Source: Bdellovibrio sp. CG22_combo_CG10-13_8_21_14_all_39_27
Lineage (GTDB): Bacteria; Bdellovibrionota; Bacteriovoracia; Bacteriovoracales; Bacteriovoracaceae
Assembly (NCBI GenBank): GCA_002786715.1
Contig: PCTW01000062.1
Coordinates: 1 to 45,328 of the forward strand
Reading direction: 5' to 3'
Length of the DNA: 45,328 nt
Shown here piece after piece: positions 1 to 7,573 of this stretch. The translations under genes and the position numbers were made by a program. A model generated the notes under the pieces. That model saw only the letters and a program-made list of their open reading frames with translations. It was not told where the DNA came from and ran no database searches. The stretch's first letter is position 1. Every line of letters starts with the position of its first letter.

Positions 1-20
1 GCGTGATACTTTTTTATGGG
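1..20 (-). repeat. REP-like repeat, copy 1
   Basis: The first 20 bases are the exact reverse complement of 731-750 and of 1538-1557. This copy contains the stop codon (TAA, 14-16 on the - strand) of the transposase gene, so with copy 2 it encloses that gene as an inverted pair. It lies at the window edge, so it may extend further left. Confidence 0.85.
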
Positions 21-640
21 TTGTCGCGCAAATCTAATATTTTTCTCTGCCATTGTTTTTCATTTTTACCAGGCTCAAATTCGAATCGCTTTAGACCTCT
101 TTTAATTGAAGAGTTCACGAGTTCTCCAGGTTGCGAATTAAGCCACTCATAATCAATGGGATTTTCGATTCGAATTGATTGACGTGAAATAAGCGGACTT
201 AGTTTTTTTTGATAGAGAGAAGAATATTGATAATCCTCAAAGTAATTTACGAGCCCTGCTCGTAGGGGATTCTGATAAATATAGCGATAGACGTTTCCAT
301 AGTACTGATCTTTTTGAATCAATGACCACTTATAGGGCGCACCAAAAATGCGATTTATCCGGTCCGCTTGATGAGCAATAGATTTGCCCAAGCTTTGATT
401 AAAAAATCGCATAAACTGGTCGAGGTTCGCTTCGGGCGTTTCAAGCAGCATATGATAGTGATTACTCATCAGCACAAAAGCGTGTATGTGAACGTTAAAT
501 TTGGAGCATCCCCATTTAAGATGTTTTTGAAAATAGACCCAAACATCTTCAATCGGAATATAGAACCACTCTTTGTTATTTGAACGTGAAGTGATGTGAT
601 AAGGATATTGATTGGTTCTTATAAGTCGTTTTCTTGACAT
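14..640 (-). CDS. REP-associated tyrosine transposase (RAYT, Y1/IS200-like)
   Basis: A 208-aa single-strand endonuclease of the Y1 (HUH) transposase superfamily. The N-terminal YHITSR strand, the metal-binding HUH triad seen as NHYH within MSNHYHMLLE, and the Tyr-containing YRYIYQNPLRAGLV helix are all present and in the expected order; length is normal for the family. RAYTs are related to IS200/IS605 transposases but are usually single-copy domesticated genes that process REP sequences. Here inverted copies of one 20-bp repeat sit at 1-20 and 731-750. The ATG at 640 is preferred over the ATG at 643 because AAAAAGGAG then lies at a normal distance. The gene looks intact. Confidence 0.9.
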   Translation of the reverse strand: MSRKRLIRTNQYPYHITSRSNNKEWFYIPIEDVWVYFQKHLKWGCSKFNVHIHAFVLMSNHYHMLLETPEANLDQFMRFFNQSLGKSIAHQADRINRIFGAPYKWSLIQKDQYYGNVYRYIYQNPLRAGLVNYFEDYQYSSLYQKKLSPLISRQSIRIENPIDYEWLNSQPGELVNSSIKRGLKRFEFEPGKNEKQWQRKILDLRDNP

Positions 641-730
641 CATAGCTCCTTTTTAGGGGAGTCATCAGCAAGCAAAATGTTATTTAAGATATTTCAAAGT
701 GATGAAATTCCATAAACATCACCGCACACG

Positions 731-750
731 CCCATAAAAAAGTATCACGC
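731..750 (+). repeat. REP-like repeat, copy 2
   Basis: Exact match to 1538-1557 and exact inverse of 1-20. With its neighbours the match to copy 3 extends to 23 bases (730-752 and 1537-1559). It lies about 90 bases upstream of the RAYT start codon and downstream of the next gene. Confidence 0.85.
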
Positions 751-784
751 ACATTTTTCTAGGTAAAAAAGATAAATTTAATTT

Positions 785-1468
785 TCATAACTGGCTCCAA
801 TTCTTAGAAGCTTCAAACTTTTCCATTTCATATTTTTCTAATTCATCAGTTGGAAAAGATTCTTTTTTTATTTTAATTTTTATTTCATTTACATATAACT
901 TTGGAATATCGAACTCGCAATAAGTCTCACCCTCAATATAGTAACCGTAAAAACCAGGAGCCATACCCGTCATACCTGCAAATTTTTCTGAATAACTAGC
1001 AATAGCTATAGAGACAGGCCTTAATGAATTCAAAAATTTTACAAAGTCACTAAATATTGAATTTTTTAAATTTAAATTCACTAAAAAAAAGATGCAATCG
1101 TTGGCTTTTCCGATATTTTCTTTCTCTTTTTTCCACAACTCTTTCGCGTCTAAATCTGTCACACTGAGCTTTATAAATTCAACTTGCGCTTTCCATTTCT
1201 GTTTCAACGCTTTTCTAATGTACTCATCTTGGCCATGATTATTGATCCATATCTCAACATCATCTCGAACACCATCTTGATCACGGTCAACGCCTTCAAC
1301 TTCCGTCCAGTTTATCCATGCATCTTTTGGTCCTGATGGAGCTGGTGGCTCAGGATCACCATCGACAACGCGAGTTGATGTGCCTGATTGATTGCAGGAA
1401 ATGAGAGGCAAAAGGAAGCCTATGAAGCATAAGGTTTTAAATCGCGAAATTAGTGAAGCTCGATCCAT
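785..1468 (-). CDS. Putative lipoprotein with an Asp-rich Ca2+-binding-like motif
   Basis: A 227-aa protein of unknown function. A hydrophobic N-terminus ends in a lipobox LISC, with the lipidated Cys at residue 25. It is followed by a Pro/Gly-rich linker (GDPEPPAPSG) and the acidic motif DRDQDGVRDD, which resembles thrombospondin type-3 or dockerin-like calcium loops. The remaining part is charged and mostly helical with no catalytic motif that I recognise. An AAGG element lies about 8 bases before the ATG. It is isolated between two REP-like repeats (731-750 and 1538-1557), both placed just beyond gene ends. Exported lipoproteins of this kind are common in predatory and deltaproteobacterial lineages. 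Confidence 0.75.
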   Translation of the reverse strand: MDRASLISRFKTLCFIGFLLPLISCNQSGTSTRVVDGDPEPPAPSGPKDAWINWTEVEGVDRDQDGVRDDVEIWINNHGQDEYIRKALKQKWKAQVEFIKLSVTDLDAKELWKKEKENIGKANDCIFFLVNLNLKNSIFSDFVKFLNSLRPVSIAIASYSEKFAGMTGMAPGFYGYYIEGETYCEFDIPKLYVNEIKIKIKKESFPTDELEKYEMEKFEASKNWSQL

Positions 1469-1537
1469 GAAATGGCCTTCTCTAAGGTTGATTGAGTGTC
1501 TTTATTTTACCATGAATAAGGATTATTTTTGCACGTG

Positions 1538-1557
1538 CCCATAAAAAAGTATCACGC
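1538..1557 (+). repeat. REP-like repeat, copy 3
   Basis: Third copy of the 20-base repeat, in the same orientation as copy 2. The extended match (1537-1559) reaches the first base of the stop codon (TAG, 1559-1561 on the - strand) of the large lipoprotein gene. Its left flank carries the palindrome GCACGTGC (1531-1538), and short GTGC/GCAC ends could fold into a hairpin. Confidence 0.8.
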
Positions 1558-1558
1558 A

Positions 1559-3259
1559 CTAATCGAGGGCAGGGACGCAGCCGAAGCGCTTGTCTGGTGG
1601 ACGAACGGTAGAAGTTAAGCCAAAAGTATCGCCGCCTTTTCCGATTGAATCTGGCGCTCTCACAGTATAGAGCTTTTGATCAGCGGTACGAGTCAGCGGA
1701 GTCACTGTATTGGGTGGCCAGTAGAAGTTGATGGTACGAGTGTTCGCCGTAATATCGTCAGGAACCAACTTCACACCATTTTCAATATAGAACCAAATTT
1801 TCTTTAAAATGTTTTCACGAATAATCAAAACGTCTTGTGGCGCAGGCACCACGTTGCCTTGATCATCAGTTAAACTCTCTGGCTCTTTTTCAGAGAGGTA
1901 AATACCTTCGGTATCCACACCCACAGCTTCTTTTAACAGTCTAAAGACGGGATCGTTGCCGTTGTATTGTTCTTGCTTAGGACAGAAGGCGCGACCGGTT
2001 CTACCGTCAATCCAAGGCTGCATAAAGAAGCCCACGTTGGGAGCGGTATCGACTTCGGGGCGATTTGGCCATGAGAAGAGGGAGAAAATATTAATGGTGC
2101 GCGAGATATTGTATTCAACTCGTAAGCGTTCTTCGAGTTGCTCATTGATATCTGGACGCGAGTTTGAGTTTTGATCGACAAAGCGGAGATCGGTTTGATC
2201 CCAAACGGCAAAGTGCGAAGGAATATGCTCGAGGCGAGGATACTCTGGTGAATCAAAGTTTCCGTAGCGATTGATGTCGTGACAAAACAAGAAGGGAAAT
2301 TTATCTGGCCCCATTGCTGGAGGAGTGTTGTCAGCTGGAAAATAATAGTGAAGGCGAGCGGCATTGTTAAAGAAGTTACCGTTCTCATCACTCGAACCTG
2401 CGCGAGTAAAGCAAGTATATTGACCTACAGGCATAATACGGAGTGGTCCCACTGGGACTTCTGAAGTATCAGCTGCTTTCTTACGATAAATTTGAAATGA
2501 TTTAGAGCGAGCGTTCGATCCTGATTGAGATTCAACGATGGTTGCGACATAAGGAGTCTCGTAGGCAAGTGTCGTTACGTTAACACTAAAAGTATTTCCA
2601 CCTGTTGGAATATCATCCATGACGAGGTTCTGAGTCGAAGTGCCATCAAACACTTCTAGCGTACATGAAGGGTTCACTAGATCTTCGCCAGTAAGTGCAG
2701 CTGTACACCAATTTTTGAGGTTGCCTAATTCTTTATTGAGTTCAACATCAGGGCCTAAAGTTACTGAGCCATAAAGCTTCGCAGAGGCATCATTCTTTGA
2801 GGCACATGTTGCGGCACAATCGTTGATGGTGTCTGATTTACCAGCGAGACAAATACAGGCATCTTTCTTTACAAAAATTTGTCCTGTCGGTCTAAGAACG
2901 GGAGCGCCATCGATACAAACAACCGCGGAAGCGTTGATATCAGAAATAATTTTATCTGCTTCTTCTTGAGTGAGTTCTGACAAAGCTTGAACTTCGTCGA
3001 TCACATCTTGCTTTTCTGTTCCAGCAGCAGCGTGTGTGCCCGATGGACAAGCATTGTTGCGATTACTAGTACAAGTGAAGTCGACGGTATTATAAATTGT
3101 GGTACATGCAGTTGGAGCGACTGTGCCACCTAAATTCTCACGAATAATAGGACGGCCTTTACGAGCGGATTCTTCAACGCAAGAAAACGTCAGTAACAGC
3201 GTGGCCAAAATCCATGCTGTCATCTTGAAGTTCTTGTTTTTTAAATTCACTCTTTTCAT
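1559..3259 (-). CDS. Large putative lipoprotein, unknown function
   Basis: A 566-aa secreted lipoprotein. The lipobox LTFSC puts the lipidated Cys near residue 27. The mature N-terminal third is Cys-rich (for example TACTTIYNTVDFTC, CICL, CAATC), suggesting disulphides; the middle has a fibronectin-like or beta-sandwich appearance, and the C-terminal half has no recognisable catalytic motif. I do not recognise the family. A TTG at 3283 would add 8 residues, but the ATG at 3259 has AGGG just upstream and gives a more typical signal peptide, so I prefer it. The stop codon abuts REP-like copy 3. No partner gene is close; the 3' end faces the repeat and the 5' end faces the HU gene divergently. 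Confidence 0.75.
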   Translation of the reverse strand: MKRVNLKNKNFKMTAWILATLLLTFSCVEESARKGRPIIRENLGGTVAPTACTTIYNTVDFTCTSNRNNACPSGTHAAAGTEKQDVIDEVQALSELTQEEADKIISDINASAVVCIDGAPVLRPTGQIFVKKDACICLAGKSDTINDCAATCASKNDASAKLYGSVTLGPDVELNKELGNLKNWCTAALTGEDLVNPSCTLEVFDGTSTQNLVMDDIPTGGNTFSVNVTTLAYETPYVATIVESQSGSNARSKSFQIYRKKAADTSEVPVGPLRIMPVGQYTCFTRAGSSDENGNFFNNAARLHYYFPADNTPPAMGPDKFPFLFCHDINRYGNFDSPEYPRLEHIPSHFAVWDQTDLRFVDQNSNSRPDINEQLEERLRVEYNISRTINIFSLFSWPNRPEVDTAPNVGFFMQPWIDGRTGRAFCPKQEQYNGNDPVFRLLKEAVGVDTEGIYLSEKEPESLTDDQGNVVPAPQDVLIIRENILKKIWFYIENGVKLVPDDITANTRTINFYWPPNTVTPLTRTADQKLYTVRAPDSIGKGGDTFGLTSTVRPPDKRFGCVPALD

Positions 3260-3426
3260 AAACCCTAGGTTCTTGTCGGGCAATTTTTGCCTTTTCTTTA
3301 TTTTTAGAGGCTTTTATCTGCTCTTATTTTAATAGGGTTTGCCCTAATCATGCGGTGAGCCCTGACAGAGGGGGTGAAAACTCATTAAAATTAGATAGTT
3401 AGATATATATTGAGGGATCTTCACAG

Positions 3427-3555
3427 TTGATAAGGCGCCACAAATATGTGCCACGGTTTCATCTCTATAAGGATGCTAACCGCATAGAATCTTGTGAAGA
3501 AGAGCTTAAGTTATGGATAGCACATGCCGAAGAGCATAATGTGACAACCATTTAA
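3427..3555 (+). CDS. Possible 42-aa small protein upstream of HU
   Basis: A TTG-started open frame encoding 42 residues, with GAGGGA about 8 bases before the TTG. The product is charged and ordered-looking (RRHKYVPRF near the start, EEELKLWIAHAEEH near the end), unlike random AT-rich translation. Its TAA is immediately followed by GGAG, the ribosome binding site of the HU gene 11 bases further on, so the two could be one transcript with coupled translation. An in-frame stop lies shortly upstream (about 3400), so there is no longer version. No family recognised. The non-ATG start keeps confidence moderate. Confidence 0.45.
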   Translation: MIRRHKYVPRFHLYKDANRIESCEEELKLWIAHAEEHNVTTI

Positions 3556-3565
3556 GGAGTTAACT

Positions 3566-3871
3566 ATGACAAAGGCAGATTTGATTTCCGCTCTCGAGAA
3601 ACAGGCCAACATTACTCACAAGCAAGCTGAAAGTATCATCAATATCGCATTTGATTCGATGATCAAGGCGCTTTATAACGATGATCGTATAGAAATTCGT
3701 GGTTTCGGCTCATTTGCTAACAGAAACTACAAGGCTTACGAAGGGCGCAACCCAAAAACAGGTAAAATTGTTAAGGTTCCCCCAAAGAAAGTTCCTTTCT
3801 TTAAGGTTGGTAAAGAACTTAAAGAATTGGTGGATGCAGGAAAAGATAAATACGTTATTCGCGAAGCCTAA
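3566..3871 (+). CDS. HU/IHF-family nucleoid DNA-binding protein
   Basis: A 101-aa histone-like protein. It opens with TKADLISALEKQANIT, typical of the alpha1 helix of HU, and carries the conserved GFGSFANR turn, then GRNPKTGK of the beta-ribbon arm, then PPKKVPFFKVGKELKE. The arm motif GRNP(K/Q)TG with the Pro that intercalates into DNA is intact. It binds and bends DNA as a dimer in the nucleoid. AAGGAG lies 6 bases before the ATG, and an intrinsic terminator follows at 3908-3931. It could be an HU or an IHF subunit; sequence alone does not decide. The last residues (VDAGKDKYVIREA) are a slightly extended C-terminus. Confidence 0.93.
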   Translation: MTKADLISALEKQANITHKQAESIINIAFDSMIKALYNDDRIEIRGFGSFANRNYKAYEGRNPKTGKIVKVPPKKVPFFKVGKELKELVDAGKDKYVIREA

Positions 3872-3907
3872 TACTCTTTGTCATAGATAAAAAATATGTT
3901 TTTAATC

Positions 3908-3931
3908 AAGGCCCACTTGCGTGGGCTTTGT
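3908..3931 (+). terminator. Intrinsic terminator after HU gene
   Basis: GCCCAC (3911-3916), a TTGC loop and GTGGGC (3921-3926) form a six-pair GC-rich stem, extended by A-T pairs and followed by TTTGTT. Confidence 0.8.
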
Positions 3932-3939
3932 TATTATGA

Positions 3940-3964
3940 GAGACAATCTTAAAGGAATTGTCTC
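3940..3964 (+). promoter_or_regulatory. Hairpin presenting the ribosome binding site of the adaptor gene
   Basis: GAGACAAT (3940-3947) and ATTGTCTC (3957-3964) are a perfect 8-bp inverted repeat. The 9-base loop holds the AAAGGA Shine-Dalgarno sequence, and the ATG follows the stem immediately (3965). The structure could modulate translation of the exporter operon. The pairing is seen; a regulatory role is inferred. Confidence 0.5.
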
Positions 3965-4744
3965 ATGAAAAACAAAAAAACTATCATCATCTCAATCGTT
4001 ACGATTCTCATTATTTCGGGAATGATCTTTTTTAAAAATTGGAAAACTAATTCGCAATTTGAATTTGTTGAAGTCACAAAGGGACCCATCGTCGAATCAG
4101 TTTATGGTCTAGGTACGATCAAAAGTAAAAGCATCTTCGAACTTAAGCTTGGAGTGAGCACTTCGGTTGAAAAAATTATAGTTGAAGAAGGACAAATGAT
4201 TAAACGAGGAGATGCCATCGTCAAACTCTCATCCATGCCTCTCAAAACGTCACCCATTTCAGGTGTCGTGACTGTGATTAATTATCATCAAGGAGAAGTG
4301 GTTCCGGCCAATACCCCGGTTCTTCGTATCGAAGACCCTAAAGAATTAACCGTTGAAGTTAAGCTCGAACAGCAAGGAGCTCTCAGAGTTAAAAGAGAGG
4401 ATAAGGCCCGTCTGAGTTTTGAATCAGTTAAGGGTGAATCATTCAATGCTCAGATTAATGCCATTTATTCTCGTAATGATGAGTTTATTGTTTCTATTGT
4501 GCCTGAAAAACTTCCCGATAATATTATGCCAGGAATGACTTGTGATGTGGCCTTAATTGTTAATGAGAAAAGCCAAGCGACACTGGTCCCGGTAAAGAGT
4601 ATTCAATCCGGTTTAATGACGGTTAAACGCAACGGTAAGCAAAAGAAAATTAAAGTTGAAATTGGTGCCATGGATCCGAAGTGGGCCGAAGTAGTGGGGG
4701 GAGAGTTGCAAGAAGGCGATCTCGTCATGGTGAGAAAAAAATAA
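3965..4744 (+). CDS. Periplasmic adaptor (HlyD/MacA-type) of an ABC exporter
   Basis: A 259-aa membrane-fusion protein. One N-terminal membrane anchor (residues about 6-22) precedes a biotinyl-lipoyl half motif (VEKIIVEEGQMIKRGDAIVKL), the second lipoyl half (SGVVTVINYHQGEVV) and the beta-barrel domain (LTVEVKLEQQGALRV). The alpha-hairpin between the lipoyl halves is almost absent, so the protein is much shorter than MacA or DevB and probably does not reach TolC by a long coiled coil. Its TAA overlaps the next ATG (TAATG). Gene order adaptor-permease-ATPase matches devBCA/macAB-like exporters. Substrate unknown. Confidence 0.85.
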   Translation: MKNKKTIIISIVTILIISGMIFFKNWKTNSQFEFVEVTKGPIVESVYGLGTIKSKSIFELKLGVSTSVEKIIVEEGQMIKRGDAIVKLSSMPLKTSPISGVVTVINYHQGEVVPANTPVLRIEDPKELTVEVKLEQQGALRVKREDKARLSFESVKGESFNAQINAIYSRNDEFIVSIVPEKLPDNIMPGMTCDVALIVNEKSQATLVPVKSIQSGLMTVKRNGKQKKIKVEIGAMDPKWAEVVGGELQEGDLVMVRKK

Positions 4745-5994
4745 TGTTTTACCTCTCAATACGCCAGTTAATGTCACGCAAACGTCAAACTATTTTGATT
4801 GGTTTGGGTATTACTTTAGGGACTGTCGTTTATATAACGATTGCTGGAATTCAATTGGGCTTTCGAGAATACATGGTGAAAAATCTTCTCGATAATCAAC
4901 CTCATATGCAGATCGATGCTAACGAGCGTGACATCACACTTGATGGTGTTACTCAATCTATGTTTAAAGATTCGGAAAAAGTTATTTGGCAAATTCCTCC
5001 CAGTGGCAAAAGAGAAGATAATTTTATTCTCTATCCCTATTATTGGATTGAGAGATTAAATCAAGATCCACGGGTCAATGGAGTTTCGCGCCAGTTTAGC
5101 GTTTCGGCGATTGCTGTCCGAGGTGGCATTCAACGCACTTTTAGTCTTCAAGGAGTTGATCCTGAACAGCACGTTCGTATCAATACTATTCAAAATGACA
5201 TGGTTGAAGGTGACTTTCTCGCACTCAAAGGTGGAGGTAATCGTCTTGTCGCTGGCACTCAGTTCTTAGAGAGGCTTGGCGCCAAGGTCGGAGAGAATGT
5301 CATGCTCTCCATTGGTAAAGGTCAGCCTGTACCTTTTAAAGTGGTAGGAAGTTTTGATACTGGCAATGATATGGATCGCAGACGAGCATTTTCCAATATC
5401 CAATCAGTCCAACAATTAAATCTCACTCCCGGTCGGATCGGCGAAATCGCTGTCGGCCTTATAGACCCCGATAACGCAGTTGAAATGGCGGCCGAGTATT
5501 CAAGTGGCGCCATGGATGAAGTTCAATCCTGGGTTGACCTAAACCAATCCTTTCTCGATATGTTCACCATTCAAGACGTGATTCGAAATTTTATTATCGG
5601 TTCGATATTAGTTGTGTCTGGAGTTGGGATTTATAATATTTTAACTATTATGATTTCTCAGAAGCGAAAAGAAATCGCTATTCTTCGCAGTGTTGGATAC
5701 AACTCGCACGAAATCGTCGAACTCTTTGTCATTCAAGGATTAATTTTAGGAGTCGCCGGCTCGCTTCTTGGATTGATTATTGGTTACGGAATTTGTTTAT
5801 ATCTTGAAACGATTAAACTCAATATGAAAGGTATGGGAACGAGAAATGCAGGTTTGCTTATTTCTTACGATTATAAAATTTATCTTCAAGCCTTTTCCCT
5901 GGCCTTCTTTTCCGCTCTCATTGCTAGCTATTTGCCGGCAAGAGCTGCGGGGAAATTGACTCCGATTGATATTATTCGCTCGGAGGAATCGTGA
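4744..5994 (+). CDS. ABC transporter permease, FtsX/MacB/LolE type
   Basis: A 416-aa membrane subunit. The topology is the MacB/FtsX one: an N-terminal TM (TILIGLGITLGTVVYITIAG), a periplasmic domain of some 230 residues, then three C-terminal TMs including NFIIGSILVVSGVGIYNI and the coupling region MISQKRKEIAILRSVGYN, the signature of the FtsX superfamily. These permeases work as dimers and drive extrusion of lipids, lipoproteins, peptides or toxins by mechanotransmission. The start at 4744 overlaps the upstream stop by one base; an upstream GTG in frame is less likely. The stop overlaps the ATPase start (GTGA), indicating tight coupling. Confidence 0.9.
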   Translation: MFYLSIRQLMSRKRQTILIGLGITLGTVVYITIAGIQLGFREYMVKNLLDNQPHMQIDANERDITLDGVTQSMFKDSEKVIWQIPPSGKREDNFILYPYYWIERLNQDPRVNGVSRQFSVSAIAVRGGIQRTFSLQGVDPEQHVRINTIQNDMVEGDFLALKGGGNRLVAGTQFLERLGAKVGENVMLSIGKGQPVPFKVVGSFDTGNDMDRRRAFSNIQSVQQLNLTPGRIGEIAVGLIDPDNAVEMAAEYSSGAMDEVQSWVDLNQSFLDMFTIQDVIRNFIIGSILVVSGVGIYNILTIMISQKRKEIAILRSVGYNSHEIVELFVIQGLILGVAGSLLGLIIGYGICLYLETIKLNMKGMGTRNAGLLISYDYKIYLQAFSLAFFSALIASYLPARAAGKLTPIDIIRSEES

Positions 5995-6665
5995 AGATTG
6001 AAGCCCGAAATATTATTAAAACTTTTAAGTCGGGACTTTCTGAAGTCCAAGTTTTAAAGGGCATTGATGTCACGATTCAGTCAGGAGAGTTCATCTCGAT
6101 TGTCGGAAAGTCTGGCTCGGGTAAGAGTACTCTTCTTTATATTTTAAGTACGCTTGATCAACCAACGAGTGGGCAAGTGCTCTTTGATGGAACGGATCCC
6201 TTTGCCTTGAATGAAGATGATCTGCATATGCTTCGCAATCAAAAAATTGGATTTGTTTTTCAATTTCATCACCTTCTTCCTGAGTTAACAGCTTTGGAAA
6301 ATGTTTTACTTCCTCCTCGTAAGCTTAATCAACATTTACAAAAGCAAGATGAGGCTTTGGAGCTTCTTGCTTCTTTTGGACTTGCCGATAAGGCCCATCG
6401 TTTGCCTCGTCATCTCTCTGGTGGAGAACAGCAAAGATGCGCTCTGGCCCGAGCATTAATTATGAAGCCGGCCATTTTGTTTGCCGATGAACCGACCGGG
6501 AATTTAGATTCCGCCAATGGGGAATTGGTCATGGAGTTGTTTGAAAAGGTAAATCGAGAACAAAAAACAACAATCGTTATGGTGACCCACGATCCCGATT
6601 TTAGTAAAAGGGCCGATCGAGAAGTCGTTTTGGTTGATGGGGTCTTGGATACTTCAAGTCTTTAA
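5991..6665 (+). CDS. ABC transporter ATPase, LolD/MacB-type
   Basis: A 224-aa nucleotide-binding subunit for the preceding permease. Walker A is GKSGSGKST, the Q-loop FQFHHLL, the signature LSGGEQQR, Walker B ILFADEP followed by TGNLDS, and the H-loop VMVTHDP. The FxFHHLLPELTALENVLLP stretch is characteristic of the LolD/MacB group. It starts with GTG overlapping the permease TGA (GTGA). Length is normal for LolD. Together with the two upstream genes it makes a complete tripartite exporter without an outer-membrane gene. LolD itself belongs with LolC/E for lipoprotein release, but the presence of a periplasmic adaptor argues for an efflux role instead. Confidence 0.93.
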   Translation: MKIEARNIIKTFKSGLSEVQVLKGIDVTIQSGEFISIVGKSGSGKSTLLYILSTLDQPTSGQVLFDGTDPFALNEDDLHMLRNQKIGFVFQFHHLLPELTALENVLLPPRKLNQHLQKQDEALELLASFGLADKAHRLPRHLSGGEQQRCALARALIMKPAILFADEPTGNLDSANGELVMELFEKVNREQKTTIVMVTHDPDFSKRADREVVLVDGVLDTSSL

Positions 6666-6732
6666 GATGATATTCAATCCGGGTAAATACTGGGCAACTC
6701 GTAGAGCGCTTTGCGTTAACTAGCTCTTTTCG

Positions 6733-6761
6733 TTGACAAATTCTTGGCCTGCTAGCAATAT
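6733..6761 (+). promoter_or_regulatory. Sigma-70-type promoter of tRNA-Cys
   Basis: TTGACA (6733-6738), a 17-base spacer and CAATAT (6756-6761) lie about 30 bases before the tRNA. This predicts a leader of roughly 22 bases. Confidence 0.6.
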
Positions 6762-6789
6762 CTGCAACTGTATTCCATGAACTCTAAAT

Positions 6790-6867
6790 GGTGACGTGCC
6801 AGAGTGGTCCAATGGAACGGTTTGCAAAACCGTAAAGCCGGCGGTTCAAATCCGCCCGTCACCTCCA
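6790..6867 (+). tRNA. tRNA-Cys (anticodon GCA)
   Basis: The acceptor stem GGTGACG pairs with CGTCACC (6857-6863). The anticodon stem ACGGT/ACCGT holds the loop TTGCAAA with anticodon GCA. The T-arm GGCGG-TTCAAAT-CCGCC is regular, and the discriminator T and CCA are encoded (6864-6867). A terminator follows directly. Confidence 0.93.
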
Positions 6868-6875
6868 AAATAAAT

Positions 6876-6908
6876 AAGCCCTGATTGAACGATCAGGGCT
6901 TTTTTTTT
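6876..6908 (+). terminator. Intrinsic terminator after tRNA-Cys
   Basis: AGCCCTGAT and ATCAGGGCT form a nine-pair stem with a short loop (TGAACG), extended by one A-T pair and followed by a run of eight or more T. Confidence 0.92.
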
Positions 6909-7010
6909 ACTATCTATTCAAAACCATTCACTCGAAGAATCAATAAAGTAGCTCCCATGCGCATGTTGAACTCTGTCACTGTCTGTCGCTTACATTCATC
7001 CATTGGCTAA

Positions 7011-7065
7011 ATTTTGGCTTAGTTGTGGCTAACTACACACTTTTCAATTTTTACTAAGCCAAAAT
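7011..7065. repeat. Perfect 13-bp inverted repeat upstream of XRE gene
   Basis: ATTTTGGCTTAGT (7011-7023) and ACTAAGCCAAAAT (7053-7065) are exact inverses separated by 29 bases. Related GGCTA and CTACACA words are scattered through 7005-7120. It could be an operator pair for the XRE protein or a recombination site remnant next to the tRNA; nothing decides between these. Confidence 0.6.
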
Positions 7066-7175
7066 CTGCAATGACTTGAAATTAAAATGTTTTTTCAGCT
7101 ACACACCCTCGCTACACAAGCAGTATTTTTCGTCGTCTCCATATGAATTTCAAGCAAATTACTGAGGTATTTTTT

Positions 7176-7508
7176 ATGAGTAAAAGAAACAAGGAAATTA
7201 AAGTGGGAGCCGAATCACTAACTCTAAAGGAAATGCGAGAGAATGCAGGTCTTTCTGTCAGAAAACTGGCCGACCTGATGGATTTGTCTTTCTCAAGAGT
7301 CCATCAAATGGAATCAGGTCGAGAAAATGTAAATGAGGAGTATGTTCAAAAGTTCTTAAAGGCCACAAATTATTCATGGTCTGAGTGGAATAAAAGGACG
7401 GATGCAGGAAAGTTTAGAGATGAACTAAGAGTAAAATGTCACGAGGCGCTAGACACTATTGAACCTAGCAAACTCGACATCATTTATGAATTTTTAATGG
7501 GGATGTAG
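7176..7508 (+). CDS. Small XRE-family HTH regulator
   Basis: A 110-aa cytoplasmic DNA-binding protein. Residues about 17-65 form a Cro/C1-type helix-turn-helix: LKEMRENAGLSVRKLADLMDLSFSRVHQMESGRENV, with the classic recognition helix SFSRVHQMESG. The C-terminal part is helical (WSEWNKRT, PSKLDIIYEFL) and probably dimerises. The ATG at 7176 has GAGG 8 bases upstream; the ATG at 7143 has none. It stands alone between a tRNA gene and the mercury genes with a 13-bp inverted repeat upstream, so it may be autoregulated or the remnant of an integrated element. Confidence 0.85.
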   Translation: MSKRNKEIKVGAESLTLKEMRENAGLSVRKLADLMDLSFSRVHQMESGRENVNEEYVQKFLKATNYSWSEWNKRTDAGKFRDELRVKCHEALDTIEPSKLDIIYEFLMGM

Positions 7509-7523
7509 GTCATGTGGCTACTG

Positions 7524-7573
7524 TTTAAGGATTTTATAATGCACGTGCTCTAGTCTATACTATTATCCTTAAA
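7524..7573. repeat. 9-bp inverted repeat between XRE gene and merR1
   Basis: TTTAAGGAT (7524-7532) pairs with ATCCTTAAA (7565-7573) across 32 bases that include the palindrome GCACGTGC (7541-7548), the same 8-mer that flanks REP-like copy 3. It might act as a weak terminator; there is no T-run. Confidence 0.35.

Noticed and set aside
1933-2391. 152-codon open frame within the large lipoprotein gene on the same strand
   Set aside because: It overlaps a longer frame with a lipobox and has no start signal; composition is typical of an out-of-frame shadow.
7011-7065. The 13-bp inverted repeat as a terminator
   Set aside because: The arms are 29 bases apart, GC content is low and no T-run follows.
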